Origin: Methylobacterium gregans
GTDB taxonomy: Bacteria; Pseudomonadota; Alphaproteobacteria; Rhizobiales; Beijerinckiaceae
DNA length: 53,567 nucleotides
NCBI RefSeq assembly: GCF_022179245.1
Contig: NZ_BPQM01000090.1
Coordinates: forward strand, 1 to 53,567
Direction: 5' to 3'
The notes beneath the pieces are model-generated. The model was not told where the DNA came from, made no database searches, and saw only the letters and a program-made list of their open reading frames with translations. The translations under genes and the position numbers were made by a program. Below are positions 45,925-53,567 of this stretch, piece after piece (the stretch's first letter is position 1; every line of letters starts with the position of its first letter).

Positions 45925-46824
45925 TCAGGCCGCGCCGCGCGAACTACGCTCACCGCCCGCATCCACGAAGGCCTTCAGCTCGTCGAGCGAGGCGAAGGTG
46001 AAGCGGCCCTGCGGTGTCTCGGCTTCGATCGAGCCGTCGGCGAACATGACGTAGGTGTTGCCGCCCGAGGCGTACTTGCCCACCACCTCCCGGTTCGGCC
46101 TAGGCGGTGCCGGTTCAGGCTCCGGCTCAGGCTCCGGCGCGGATGGCTCGGCGGGCTCCTCCGCCGCATCCAGGCTCGGGCGCAGCTCCGGCCTCCCCGG
46201 CTCCGCGGCCTCTGGGCGAGCGAACAGGCCGTCTTCTGGGCCGGCGCCGTCGGGCTCGGCGGGGCGCTCAGCTGCCACCCCGGGCTGCGGCAGCTGAAGG
46301 GATTCCGCGCCGGCCCGCTGCGGGTCCACGGTGTCCTGAACCGGCTCGTCGGCCGGCTGCGGGGGCTTGGGCTCAAGGCCCGGCATCGGCAGCTCGGGCT
46401 CGCGGGCCGGCTCGGGCGGTGCGGGCTCGAACAGTGTGTCCTCGAAGGTCGGCTCCGCCTGCCGCCGCCCGTTGGCCGCCAGCGCAGCGCCTCCGAGCCC
46501 GGCCGCAGCGCCGAGGGCAGCGGGCAGGACCGGGCGCGGCGCGGACGCCTCCGCCCGCGGCAGCTCGGCCCGCGGCAGGTCGGGGAACGGCGGCAGCGCG
46601 GTCGGCACAGGCACCGGGCGGCTTCCGAGACCGCGCTCGACCCGCCGCAGATACACGGCCACCACGCCGAGGCCGCCCAGCACTGCGCCCGCCGAGGCCG
46701 CGACCGAGCCGGCGATCACCATGGCCAGTCCGCTCTCCAGGCGCACGAACGGGAACCCCTGGACGACGGCGGCGCTGCCGCCGATCACCATGGCTGCGGC
46801 GAGCGCGAACAGCGCAACGATCAT
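45925..46824 (-). CDS. uncharacterised membrane protein with Pro/Glu-rich region
   Basis: The 299-residue protein is not from a family I recognise. Two hydrophobic segments (about residues 1-22 and 31-58) place the N-terminus in the membrane. Residues about 70-240 are low-complexity, rich in Pro, Glu and Ala (for example PEPEPEPEPAPP), probably disordered. The C-terminal ~50 residues look folded and conserved-like: VVGKYASGGNTYVMFADGS then IEAETPQGRFTFASLDEL. The start is the ATG at 46824; a frame opening farther upstream is not coding-like. A perfect palindrome lies about 65 bases upstream. A tail-domain anchored by a disordered linker suggests a binding or scaffold role, but nothing more can be said. 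Confidence 0.65.
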   Translation of the reverse strand: MIVALFALAAAMVIGGSAAVVQGFPFVRLESGLAMVIAGSVAASAGAVLGGLGVVAVYLRRVERGLGSRPVPVPTALPPFPDLPRAELPRAEASAPRPVLPAALGAAAGLGGAALAANGRRQAEPTFEDTLFEPAPPEPAREPELPMPGLEPKPPQPADEPVQDTVDPQRAGAESLQLPQPGVAAERPAEPDGAGPEDGLFARPEAAEPGRPELRPSLDAAEEPAEPSAPEPEPEPEPAPPRPNREVVGKYASGGNTYVMFADGSIEAETPQGRFTFASLDELKAFVDAGGERSSRGAA

Positions 46825-47149
46825 GATACTCTCTGGAACAGGCCGGCTCTTGCCCGGATCCGGGCGCGGCGCACAGTAAGGGGCTGGCCCGGTTTTGCAA
46901 AACCGAACGCCCGGCTCGAGGCGCGACCATGCGGGGAAAAGCCGCGCCGCGGCGTTGCCGAGCCCCACGCCGCGACTTACCTACCGGGCCGTCGATGCTC
47001 GGCCGGCCGAGAGCGGCCCGGGGACGGGGATCCTGGCACGATCCTCGAAGACCCGGAGCCGGCGCCGAGCCGCCAGGATCGGGCGCGGGCCGGCGCGGCG
47101 CACGACCGAGGAGCCCGAGAGACCAGCCCCGAGAACGGAGACGGACCCC
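46825..47149. other. divergent intergenic region before superoxide dismutase
   Basis: This 325-base gap lies between the membrane protein gene and sodB. Apart from the palindrome at 46890-46905 I find no feature with certainty; the rest is GC-rich without a clear promoter or Fur-like box. GAGAACGGAG before 47140 is the likely sodB ribosome binding region. Confidence 0.5.
46890..46905. promoter_or_regulatory. perfect 16-bp palindrome CGGTTTTGCAAAACCG
   Basis: The sequence is its own reverse complement over 16 bases and stands out as the only A/T-containing perfect palindrome of this length in the gap. It lies 66 bases upstream of the minus-strand membrane protein and 245 bases upstream of sodB. 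It has the form of a dimeric repressor operator; the regulator is unknown. Confidence 0.6.
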
Positions 47150-47749
47150 ATGACCTTCACCCTGCCGGAACTGCCCTACGCCTACGACGCGCTGGCCCCC
47201 TACATGTCCAAGGAAACCCTCGAGTTTCACCACGACAAGCACCACAAGGCCTATGTCGACACGGGCAACAAGCTGCTCGAGGGCACCGACCTCCAGGGCA
47301 AGAGCGTCGAGGAGATCGTCAAGGCGAGCTACAACACCAACCAGGCGCTCTTCAACAACGCCGGGCAGCACTACAACCACGTCCACTTCTGGCAGTGGAT
47401 GAAGCCGAACGGCGGCGGCAACCCGCCCGGCGCGCTCGCCAAGAAGATCGAGGAGGACTTGGGCGGCTTCGAGAAGTTCAAGGCCGACTTCATCCAGGCC
47501 GGCATCGGCCAGTTCGGCTCGGGATGGGCGTGGCTCGCCGTGAAGGATGGCAAGCTCGCCATCCTCAAGACCCCGAACGGCGAGAACCCCCTGGTCCACG
47601 GCGCCCAGCCGATCCTCGGCGTCGATGTCTGGGAGCACTCCTACTACATCGACTACCGCAACCGCCGTCCCGACTACCTGAAGGCCTTCATCGAGAACTT
47701 GGTGAACTGGGAGCACGTGGAGGAGATGTACGCCGAGGCCACCGCCTGA
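47150..47749 (+). CDS. sodB: superoxide dismutase, Fe type
   Basis: Converts superoxide to hydrogen peroxide and oxygen. The 199-residue protein is full length and cytoplasmic (no signal). Metal ligands are H27 (TLEFHHDKHHKAYV), H77 (QHYNHVHFW), and the Asp and His of DVWEHSYY. Gln73 in NNAGQHYNH sits where iron enzymes have Gln, whereas manganese enzymes usually have Gly there, so iron is favoured. GSGWAWLAV and DYRNRRPDYL are standard family segments. The start ATG is set by the homologous N-terminus. Two hairpins follow the gene. Confidence 0.94.
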   Translation: MTFTLPELPYAYDALAPYMSKETLEFHHDKHHKAYVDTGNKLLEGTDLQGKSVEEIVKASYNTNQALFNNAGQHYNHVHFWQWMKPNGGGNPPGALAKKIEEDLGGFEKFKADFIQAGIGQFGSGWAWLAVKDGKLAILKTPNGENPLVHGAQPILGVDVWEHSYYIDYRNRRPDYLKAFIENLVNWEHVEEMYAEATA

Positions 47750-47760
47750 ACCCTGCTTCG

Positions 47761-47783
47761 GACGGTGCCCCACGGGCACCGTC
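47761..47783 (+). terminator. perfect 10-bp hairpin after sodB
   Basis: GACGGTGCCC at 47761-47770 pairs exactly with GGGCACCGTC at 47774-47783 around CAC, beginning 11 bases after the sodB stop. It lacks a T-run and may instead protect the transcript end. Confidence 0.7.
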
Positions 47784-47801
47784 ACGGGATAATTCCTGCG
47801 G

Positions 47802-47835
47802 GCCGCGCCTCAACCGAGGCGTGGCTCTTTCTTTA
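47802..47835 (+). terminator. intrinsic terminator, second in tandem after sodB
   Basis: GCCGCGCCTC (47802-47811) pairs with GAGGCGTGGC (47816-47825) around AACC, ten pairs with one G-T wobble, followed by TCTTTCTTTA. The stem plus T-rich tail is the best intrinsic terminator in the window. It also ends about 125 bases before the sigma factor start. Confidence 0.7.
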
Positions 47836-47959
47836 TGCTCAACTCTGTGGTGTGTCCGTCACCGAACGTTCAGAATCGCCTTGCCAGAAGCTCCTTAGAA
47901 CATTTCCGATTTGCCCAGCGCCCGGGATTCGCGGGTGCCGTGCCAGGAGGGGCTTAGCC

Positions 47960-48703
47960 TTGAGCGGAGCGAGCGACCGTACCGATGTGGTGGCGCCCGT
48001 GCAGCCGGAGAGCGGTGGCGCGGTCTTGAGCGGCCCCGGTGCCCTGCCTCCAGCCGTCCGGGATCATCTCGGCGCACAACTGCGTGAGAGCTACGCCGTC
48101 CTGATCGAGGAGACGCCGCCCGATACCTTCGTTGACCTGATCCGCCGCCTCGTTGCGGCCCTCGACGGCCATGCGGCGGCCGAGGAGAAGACCTTCGGCG
48201 AAGACCTGATCGCAGCCCTGCCGGCGCTCCGCGCCTTCGCCCTGTCCCTGGCGGTGAGCGCCGCGCGGGCGGACGACCTCGTGCAGGAGACGGTGCTCAA
48301 GGCCTGGGCCAACCGCGAAAAGTTCCGGCCCGGCACGAACTTTACCGCCTGGCTGTTCACGATCCTGCGCAACCAGTTCTACAGCGAGATCCGCAAGCAT
48401 CGCCGCCAGGTCGAGGACGTAGACGGCGCCGCTGCCGCGACCATGATCAGCCTGCCGGATCAGGTCGAGCGCATCGCACTCCAGAACGTCTGGTCGACGA
48501 TGGCCAAGCTTCCGGCCTCGCAGCGGGAGGCGCTGCTCCTCGTCGGCGCGCACGGCCTCACCTACGAAGCCGCTGCCGAGGTGATCGGCTGCCAGACCGG
48601 CACGGTGAAGAGCCGGGTCAGCCGCGCCCGCGCCTGGCTCGCCGATGCGCTCGGCCTCGACCGGGCCGAGCAGGGTCTGGCCTCGGGCTCCACCCGGGCC
48701 TGA
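47960..48703 (+). CDS. EcfG-type (ECF15) sigma factor with N-terminal NepR-like domain
   Basis: Probable general stress response sigma factor fused to its own anti-sigma factor. Of 247 residues, about 30-66 read as a NepR helix pair: LGAQLRESYAVLIEETPPDTFVDLIRRL, with the spacing G38, R42, Y45, E50, P53, D55, F57, L60 and L64 of NepR. Sigma region 2 is at about 82-150 (DDLVQETVLKAWANREKF and FTAWLFTILRNQFY) and region 4 at about 178-232 (LPASQREALLLVGAHGLTYE, KSRVSRARAWL). ECF15 proteins are normally about 180-200 residues. The TTG start has AGGAGGGG 7 bases upstream. Every plausible start includes the NepR-like part, so the fusion does not depend on it. In known systems PhyR captures NepR under stress. 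No PhyR or separate nepR lies here. Confidence 0.87.
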   Translation: MSGASDRTDVVAPVQPESGGAVLSGPGALPPAVRDHLGAQLRESYAVLIEETPPDTFVDLIRRLVAALDGHAAAEEKTFGEDLIAALPALRAFALSLAVSAARADDLVQETVLKAWANREKFRPGTNFTAWLFTILRNQFYSEIRKHRRQVEDVDGAAAATMISLPDQVERIALQNVWSTMAKLPASQREALLLVGAHGLTYEAAAEVIGCQTGTVKSRVSRARAWLADALGLDRAEQGLASGSTRA

Positions 48704-48870
48704 GGCCGCGGGCGAACCCGGTTTCCGGCAGGGCTCCGCCCTGCACCTGCGAAAGGTCTCGGACCTGTCGAAACCGCTCGGGGTGTTGCGGTGCCCGCGC
48801 ATCGGGCGGCAGGCGGATCTGCTACGGCAGGGGCCATGCCCGCTCCGCACCCCTCCGAAGTCCGCGCCCC

Positions 48871-50400
48871 GTGATCCGCTCCATCCTCTCGGTCGGCGGC
48901 TGGACGCTCGTCTCGCGTGCCACGGGCTTCGCCCGCGATGTGGTGATGGCCGCCGTGATGGGGGCCGGGCCGGTGGCCGACGCCTTCGTGGTGGCGTTCC
49001 GGCTGCCGAACCATTTCCGGGCGATCTTCGGCGAGGGCGCCTTCAACACCGCCTTCGTACCCTCCTATGCGGGGCTCGCCGAGGCGGGGGAGCCGGGCGC
49101 GGCCCAGGCTTTCGCCGACCGCGTCTTCAGCCTGATGCTCGTCGTGCAGGCGGCGCTGCTGGCGCTGGCCTTGCCCCTGATGCCGCTGGTGGTGCGGGCG
49201 CTGGCGCCGGGCTTCTCGGAGGATCCCGAGCGATTCGAGCTCGCGGTCTCGCTCACCCGCATCACCTTCCCGTACCTGCTGTTCATGACGCTGGTGACGC
49301 TGACCTCCGGCGTCCTCAACGCGCATCGCCGCTTTGCGGCGGCCGCCGGCGCGCCGGTGCTGCTCAACCTCGCGATGCTGGCAGCCCTCGCTCTCGCCTT
49401 CCTATTCCCGAACGCGGCCTACGCAGCCGCCTGGGGTGTGGCGGTCTCAGGGGTGCTGCAGTTCGGTCTGGTCTGGTGGGCCGCGCGCCGGGCCGGGGTC
49501 GCGCCGCGACTGGCGCGCCCGACCTTGCGCGACCCCGCCATGGGTCGCTTCTTCAGGGTTCTGGGCCCCGCCGTGATCGGCGCGGCCGGGTTCCAGATCG
49601 CGACGTTCGCCGACACCATTATCGCGAGCCTGCTGCCGACCGGGGCGGTTTCGGCGCTGTACTACGCCGACCGGCTCTACCAGCTCCCCTTCGGGGTCAT
49701 TGCCATCGCGGCTGGCACCGTGCTGCTGCCCGAGATGAGCCGGCGCATCGCGGCGGGCGACGTGGCGGGCGCCCACGCAGCGCAGAACCGGGCGGCGGGG
49801 TTCTCGCTCGCGCTGTCGGCGCCCTTCACGGTTGCCTTCCTGATCTTGCCGGGGCTGATCATGGCCGCCCTGTTCCAGCGCGGCGCCTTCGGTGCGGAGG
49901 ACGCCGCCCGCGCCGCCGACGTTCTGGCCGCCTACGGCCTGGCACTGCCCGCCGTGGTGCTGGTGCGCAGCGCTGTCGCGAGCTTCTACGCTCGCCAGGA
50001 CACGACGACGCCGCTCTGGGCATCGCTGACGGCGATCGCCGTCAATGTGGCGCTGAAGCTCGTGCTGACCGGCCCCTACGGCGTCACCGGCCTCGCGCTC
50101 GCCACCGCGATCAGCCAGTGGGTCAACCTCGCGCTCCTCGTGGCTCTGGCTTGGCGCCGGGGCTGGACGGCGCCGGGCCGGACGCTCGGCTTCACTATAC
50201 TCGGCGTTGCGCTCGCCTGCGCGGGCCTTGCGGGGGTCGCGATCTACGGCCTTCCCCTCGCCGAGAGGCTGGTGCCGGCGCTGCCGCACGGGCGCGAGAT
50301 CGCGGTGCTGGGTCTTATCGGCCTCGCGGGCGCCGCGGTCTACGGCGCTCTGCTCGTCGGCCTGCTCCACCTTCTCGGCCTGCGCCTGCGGCGGCGATGA
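48871..50400 (+). CDS. murJ: lipid II flippase MurJ
   Basis: Moves lipid II across the inner membrane for peptidoglycan synthesis. The 509-residue protein has about 14 membrane helices and starts with IRSILSVGGWTLVSRATGFARDVVMAAVMGAG, the MurJ opening with its conserved arginines. ADAFVVAFRLPNHFRAIFGEGAFNTAFVP is the family signature. Later come YADRLYQLPFGVIAIAAGTVLLPEMSR and the SFYARQDTTTPL loop. The start is a GTG. It is distinct from the polysaccharide flippase at the other end of the window. It is a single gene, convergent with the calcium antiporter. Confidence 0.95.
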   Translation: MIRSILSVGGWTLVSRATGFARDVVMAAVMGAGPVADAFVVAFRLPNHFRAIFGEGAFNTAFVPSYAGLAEAGEPGAAQAFADRVFSLMLVVQAALLALALPLMPLVVRALAPGFSEDPERFELAVSLTRITFPYLLFMTLVTLTSGVLNAHRRFAAAAGAPVLLNLAMLAALALAFLFPNAAYAAAWGVAVSGVLQFGLVWWAARRAGVAPRLARPTLRDPAMGRFFRVLGPAVIGAAGFQIATFADTIIASLLPTGAVSALYYADRLYQLPFGVIAIAAGTVLLPEMSRRIAAGDVAGAHAAQNRAAGFSLALSAPFTVAFLILPGLIMAALFQRGAFGAEDAARAADVLAAYGLALPAVVLVRSAVASFYARQDTTTPLWASLTAIAVNVALKLVLTGPYGVTGLALATAISQWVNLALLVALAWRRGWTAPGRTLGFTILGVALACAGLAGVAIYGLPLAERLVPALPHGREIAVLGLIGLAGAAVYGALLVGLLHLLGLRLRRR

Positions 50401-50414
50401 GCTGCCGCTCCCGT

Positions 50415-50450
50415 GGACCGATGCCGGCCTGACGGAACCGGTATTGGTCC
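50415..50450. terminator. 13-bp convergent hairpin between murJ and antiporter
   Basis: GGACCGATGCCGG (50415-50427) pairs with CCGGTATTGGTCC (50438-50450) around a 10-base loop, with two G-T wobbles. It lies in the 64-base gap between the two convergent stops. It is a bidirectional terminator candidate without a T-run. Confidence 0.65.
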
Positions 50451-50464
50451 ATCAGACCCAGGCC

Positions 50465-51577
50465 TTACGGGCTGAAGATCAGCACGACGTAGACGAAGAA
50501 CAGGATCAGGTGCACCGCGCCCTCCAGCACGGTGGTGCGGGGCCCCGAGAAGGTGAGCGCGCTGAGGATCAGCGTCACGGCGAGGAGCGCCATGCCGGTG
50601 GGGCTGAGGCCCAGGATCACGGTCTGCCCGGACATCAGCCCGATCGCCAGCACCGCCGGCACCGTGAGGCCGATCGTCGAGGTCGCGGCCCCCAGGCACA
50701 GGTTGATCGCCCGTTGCAGCTCGTTGCGGGCGATGGCCTTGAGCGCCGAGATACCCTCGGGCGTGAAAACGATCGCGGCGATCAGCACGCCGCCGAGCGC
50801 GGATGGCGCGCCGAGCGCCGCGATGCCGTGGTCGAGGATCGTCGCGAGGCTCTTCGACAAGAGCACGATCGGCAGGATGTTGGCCACCAGCAGCCCGATG
50901 TGGCCCAGGACCATGCCCGCCGAGGCCCGGTGCTTGGCGGGCGCTTCGACAGCCTCGGTCCGCTCGGCCTCGGCCCGGGCGCGCGGATCCTTGAAGAAGT
51001 CGCTGTGGCGCCCCGTCTGTATCAGCAGGAACACCCCGTAGAGCGCCACGGTGAAGATCGAGAACGCCACCGCCTGGAACTGCGTCAGCGAGCCGTCCGG
51101 GGTCGAGGTGGTGAAGTTCGGGATGATCAGGGCGATCGTGGTGAGCGGGATGATCACCGCCAGGAAGGCGGAGGCGCCCTGCAGGTTGTAGCTCTGCTGG
51201 TGGTGGCGCAGCCCTCCGACGAGGAGCCCGAGACCCACGACCCCGTTCAGCACGATCATCAGAACGGCGAACATCGTGTCCCGCCCGAGCGTCGGCGCGG
51301 CCTTGGCCGAGAGCATCACGGCCGAGACCAGCGCGACCTCGATGATCACGATGGCGAGGGTCAGGATCAGCGTGCCGAAGGGCTCGCCCAGCATCTCGGC
51401 GAGTTCCTCAGCCTCGTGCACCACCCCGAACGCGGCCCACAGGATGATCGCGAGCAGCCACCCGAAGAGCAGGCTTGCCCAGAGCGGGCTGCCGAGGTCT
51501 CCGAGCCAGCCCTTGCCGAACCACCAGAACGCCGCGACGCTCGCCCACGCCACCGCCAACCGTACGTATCCGCCCAT
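50465..51577 (-). CDS. Ca2+/H+ antiporter, CaCA superfamily (ChaA-like)
   Basis: Exports Ca2+ (perhaps also Na+ or K+) in exchange for protons. The 370-residue protein has about ten to eleven membrane helices and two inverted halves. The alpha-1 repeat reads GEPFGTLILTLAIVIIEVAL, with the ion-binding glutamates, and the alpha-2 repeat reads GVLIAAIVFTPEGISALKAI. An acidic-to-basic loop separates the halves (DFFKDPRARAEAERTEAVEAP). The acidic N-proximal HEAEELAEMLGE segment is typical of ChaA. It is monocistronic and divergent from the RNA helicase. Confidence 0.9.
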   Translation of the reverse strand: MGGYVRLAVAWASVAAFWWFGKGWLGDLGSPLWASLLFGWLLAIILWAAFGVVHEAEELAEMLGEPFGTLILTLAIVIIEVALVSAVMLSAKAAPTLGRDTMFAVLMIVLNGVVGLGLLVGGLRHHQQSYNLQGASAFLAVIIPLTTIALIIPNFTTSTPDGSLTQFQAVAFSIFTVALYGVFLLIQTGRHSDFFKDPRARAEAERTEAVEAPAKHRASAGMVLGHIGLLVANILPIVLLSKSLATILDHGIAALGAPSALGGVLIAAIVFTPEGISALKAIARNELQRAINLCLGAATSTIGLTVPAVLAIGLMSGQTVILGLSPTGMALLAVTLILSALTFSGPRTTVLEGAVHLILFFVYVVLIFSP

Positions 51578-51794
51578 CGTCGTCCCCTCTGCGCACGGTT
51601 AAGCTTTTGCGGGACGAGAGGTTGCGCCGCAATGCGGCCGTGCGGGATGCAAATGCCCCATGCGGCGACGGGCGTGGCGCGCGACGCGAAAACTTGCTAA
51701 GTCAATTTCTCCGCAACACGATTCGAGACCGCTTCGCCCGCGACCTGAGCGCGTCGTCACGCGCTCGTCCGGCCCGGTCGTGAGAGCCTGACCT

Positions 51795-53549
51795 TTGCCG
51801 TTTCCCCATCTGCCCGCCGCCATCGCGCGGGCGCTCGACGAGCGCGGCTACGCCGAGCCGACCCCGGTGCAGAGCGCCGTCCTGGAGGCCGCCAGCGAGG
51901 GCCGCGACCTTCTCGTCTCAGCCCAGACCGGGTCGGGCAAGACCGTGGCCTACGGGCTCGCCATGGCGGGCACGCTGCTCGGCGAGGCCGAGACGCTGCC
52001 GCCGGCGGGCGCCCCGCTCGCCCTGGTGATCGCGCCGACCCGCGAGCTCGCCCTTCAGGTCCAGCGCGAGCTGTCCTGGCTCTACGCGCCGGCCGGCGGC
52101 CGCGTCGTGTCCTGCGTCGGCGGCATGGATCCGCGCCGCGAGGCCCGGATGCTCGCCGACGGCGTGCACATCGTGGTCGGCACACCGGGGCGCCTGCGCG
52201 ACCATCTGGAGCGCCGCAACCTGCATCCGGAGGCCTTGCGCACCGTCGTCCTCGACGAGGCCGACGAGATGCTGGACCTCGGCTTCCGCGAGGATATCGA
52301 GTTCATCCTCTCGGGTACGCCGGCCGAGCGGGCGACCTTCCTGTTCTCCGCCACCCTACCGCGGGACATCGAGGCGCTGGCAGAGCGCTACCAGCGCGAC
52401 GCGCTGCGCCTCGCGATCAAGAGCGAGGTCAGGGGCCACGCCGACATCAGCTACCGGGCGATCCGGGTGGTGCCGCGCGAGATCGAGCACGTCGTCCTCA
52501 ATGTGCTGCGCGAGGCCGACGCGCCGACCGCGATCGTGTTCTGCAACACCCGCAACGCCGTGCGCCACCTCCAGGCGAGCCTGACCGAGCGCGGCTTCTC
52601 GGTGGTCGCGCTCTCGGGTGAGCTCGGCCAGGGCGAGCGCAACGCCGCGCTCCAGGCGCTGCGTGACGGGCGCGCCCGGGTCTGCGTGGCGACCGACGTC
52701 GCTGCCCGCGGTATCGACCTGCCGACGCTGAGCCTCGTGATCCACGCGGATCTCCCGCACGACGCAGAAGTGATGCAGCACCGCTCGGGCCGCACGGGCC
52801 GCGCCGGCCGCAAGGGCGTCAGCGTCCTGCTGGTTCCGAACGCCCGCCGCCGCCGGGCCGAGCAGATGCTCGCCATCGCCAAGGTGACGCCGGAATGGAT
52901 GGGCCCGCCATCCGCCGACGAGATCCGGCGGCTCGACGGCGAGCGCATGCTCGCCGACCCGCTCTTCAGCGAGCCGCCGGCCGAGGAGGACGTGGCGCTC
53001 GCCGAGACGCTGCTGGCCGAGCGCTCACCGGCCGAACTGGCGGCGCTGCTGGCGCGGGTCTACCGGACGCGCCTGCCGGCCCCCGAAGACGTGACCGATC
53101 CGGGTGACCGGGGCGGCCGCGCGGTCACGGGCCGTGCGCCCTACGATCCGATGGATGCCGAGCGCATCGCCGCGATGGGCCCGGCCGTGTGGTTCCGGCT
53201 GAATCTCGGCCGGCGCGACAACGCCGACCCACGCCGCCTGCTGCCGCTGCTGACCCGGCGCGGCAAGGTCGACCGCGAGGTGATCGGCGCCATCCGCATC
53301 TTCGAGCGCGAGACCAAGTTCGAGATCCGCGGCGGTGCGGCGCGCCAGTTCGCGGAGGCTTTCGCCCGCAACGGCTCGCCGGAGATCCAGGTTGAGGCTC
53401 TGGGCAACGAGGGGGCGCCGCCCCCCCGGGACTTCAAGAGCCCGCGCGCAACCAAGCACAGTCGTCACGTCGAGCGAGGAGCGGAGCGCGCGCCCGGCCC
53501 GAAGCCGTATCGCAAAGGCAAGGTCGCCCGCGCGCCGCAGCAAGGCTGA
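51795..53549 (+). CDS. DEAD-box RNA helicase with DbpA-type C-terminal domain
   Basis: ATP-dependent RNA helicase, probably in ribosome assembly. The 584-residue protein has the Q motif region AEPTPVQSAVL, motif I AQTGSGKT, Ia APTRELALQ, II VLDEADEMLD, III FSATLP, V ATDVAARGIDLP and VI HRSGRTGRAGRKG. A C-terminal domain at about 465-550 (MGPAVWFRLNLGRRDN, LTRRGKVDREVIGAIRIF, FEIRGGAARQFAEAF) is the DbpA RNA-binding fold that recognises 23S rRNA hairpin 92 in the E. coli protein. A basic tail (SRHVERGAER and PYRKGKVARAP) ends it. The start is a TTG with weak upstream support; no in-frame ATG or GTG precedes motif Q. The 217-base leader is unannotated. Confidence 0.9.
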   Translation: MPFPHLPAAIARALDERGYAEPTPVQSAVLEAASEGRDLLVSAQTGSGKTVAYGLAMAGTLLGEAETLPPAGAPLALVIAPTRELALQVQRELSWLYAPAGGRVVSCVGGMDPRREARMLADGVHIVVGTPGRLRDHLERRNLHPEALRTVVLDEADEMLDLGFREDIEFILSGTPAERATFLFSATLPRDIEALAERYQRDALRLAIKSEVRGHADISYRAIRVVPREIEHVVLNVLREADAPTAIVFCNTRNAVRHLQASLTERGFSVVALSGELGQGERNAALQALRDGRARVCVATDVAARGIDLPTLSLVIHADLPHDAEVMQHRSGRTGRAGRKGVSVLLVPNARRRRAEQMLAIAKVTPEWMGPPSADEIRRLDGERMLADPLFSEPPAEEDVALAETLLAERSPAELAALLARVYRTRLPAPEDVTDPGDRGGRAVTGRAPYDPMDAERIAAMGPAVWFRLNLGRRDNADPRRLLPLLTRRGKVDREVIGAIRIFERETKFEIRGGAARQFAEAFARNGSPEIQVEALGNEGAPPPRDFKSPRATKHSRHVERGAERAPGPKPYRKGKVARAPQQG

Positions 53550-53567
53550 GGCAGGACCGACCCGTCG

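Noticed and set aside
47826..47959. EcfG-type promoter (GGAAC-N16-17-CGTT) in front of the sigma factor
   Set aside because: No GGAAC precedes a correctly spaced CGTT in this region.

Overview
The window is about 53.6 kb of very GC-rich, densely coded chromosome. The gene content points to an alphaproteobacterium of the Hyphomicrobiales, most likely Methylobacterium or a close relative (inference). The indicators are a CcrM-type GANTC methylase, the alphaproteobacterial AddB-AddA pair next to a TsaE/kinase fusion and MurU, an EcfG (ECF15-type) stress sigma factor, an HWE histidine kinase, and a group I intron in tRNA-Arg(CCU). I see no transposase, integrase, phage module or CRISPR array. It reads as ordinary chromosome with a few unusual genes.

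Region 1 (1-7375) is a polysaccharide locus: a glycosyltransferase cut by the window edge, an exported GH5 hydrolase and a Wzx-like flippase on the minus strand, then a WecG/TagA-type transferase, a two-domain alpha/beta-hydrolase with non-serine nucleophile elbows and a family 2 glycosyltransferase on the plus strand. The first 51 bases form an inverted repeat that looks like an assembly fold-back.

Region 2 (7376-14871) holds ccrM behind a direct-repeat leader, an FNT transporter, a CinA-like protein, sfsA, an FkbM methyltransferase, an alpha/beta-hydrolase and a two-gene ABC exporter.

Region 3 (15017-24161) is one minus-strand run: tsaE-amgK fusion, murU, addB, addA. It joins tRNA t6A modification, muropeptide recycling and recombinational repair.

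Region 4 (24298-40664) is metabolic and regulatory: a DoxX protein, a three-subunit molybdenum hydroxylase, an M20 peptidase, a diguanylate cyclase, an MFS exporter with a divergent LysR regulator, an orphan ParA, two exported beta-propeller proteins, a glutathione S-transferase, an M48 lipoprotein protease and an SNase-like protein.

Region 5 (40693-53549) starts with tRNA-Arg(CCU), interrupted after anticodon position 36 by a 258-nt Azoarcus-like group I intron. It continues with an XRE regulator, metK with a structured leader, trmB, an HWE kinase, an uncharacterised Pro/Glu-rich membrane protein, an Fe-type superoxide dismutase, a sigma factor whose N-terminus looks like its own anti-sigma factor NepR, murJ, a Ca2+/H+ antiporter and a DbpA-like RNA helicase.

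The most notable items are the intron-bearing tRNA gene with its two competing pairings at the 5' splice site, and the NepR-EcfG fusion. Four genes appear to use TTG starts (36254, 43947, 47960, 51795); two of these have good Shine-Dalgarno sequences. Many convergent gene ends share GC-only hairpins that probably act as bidirectional terminators.
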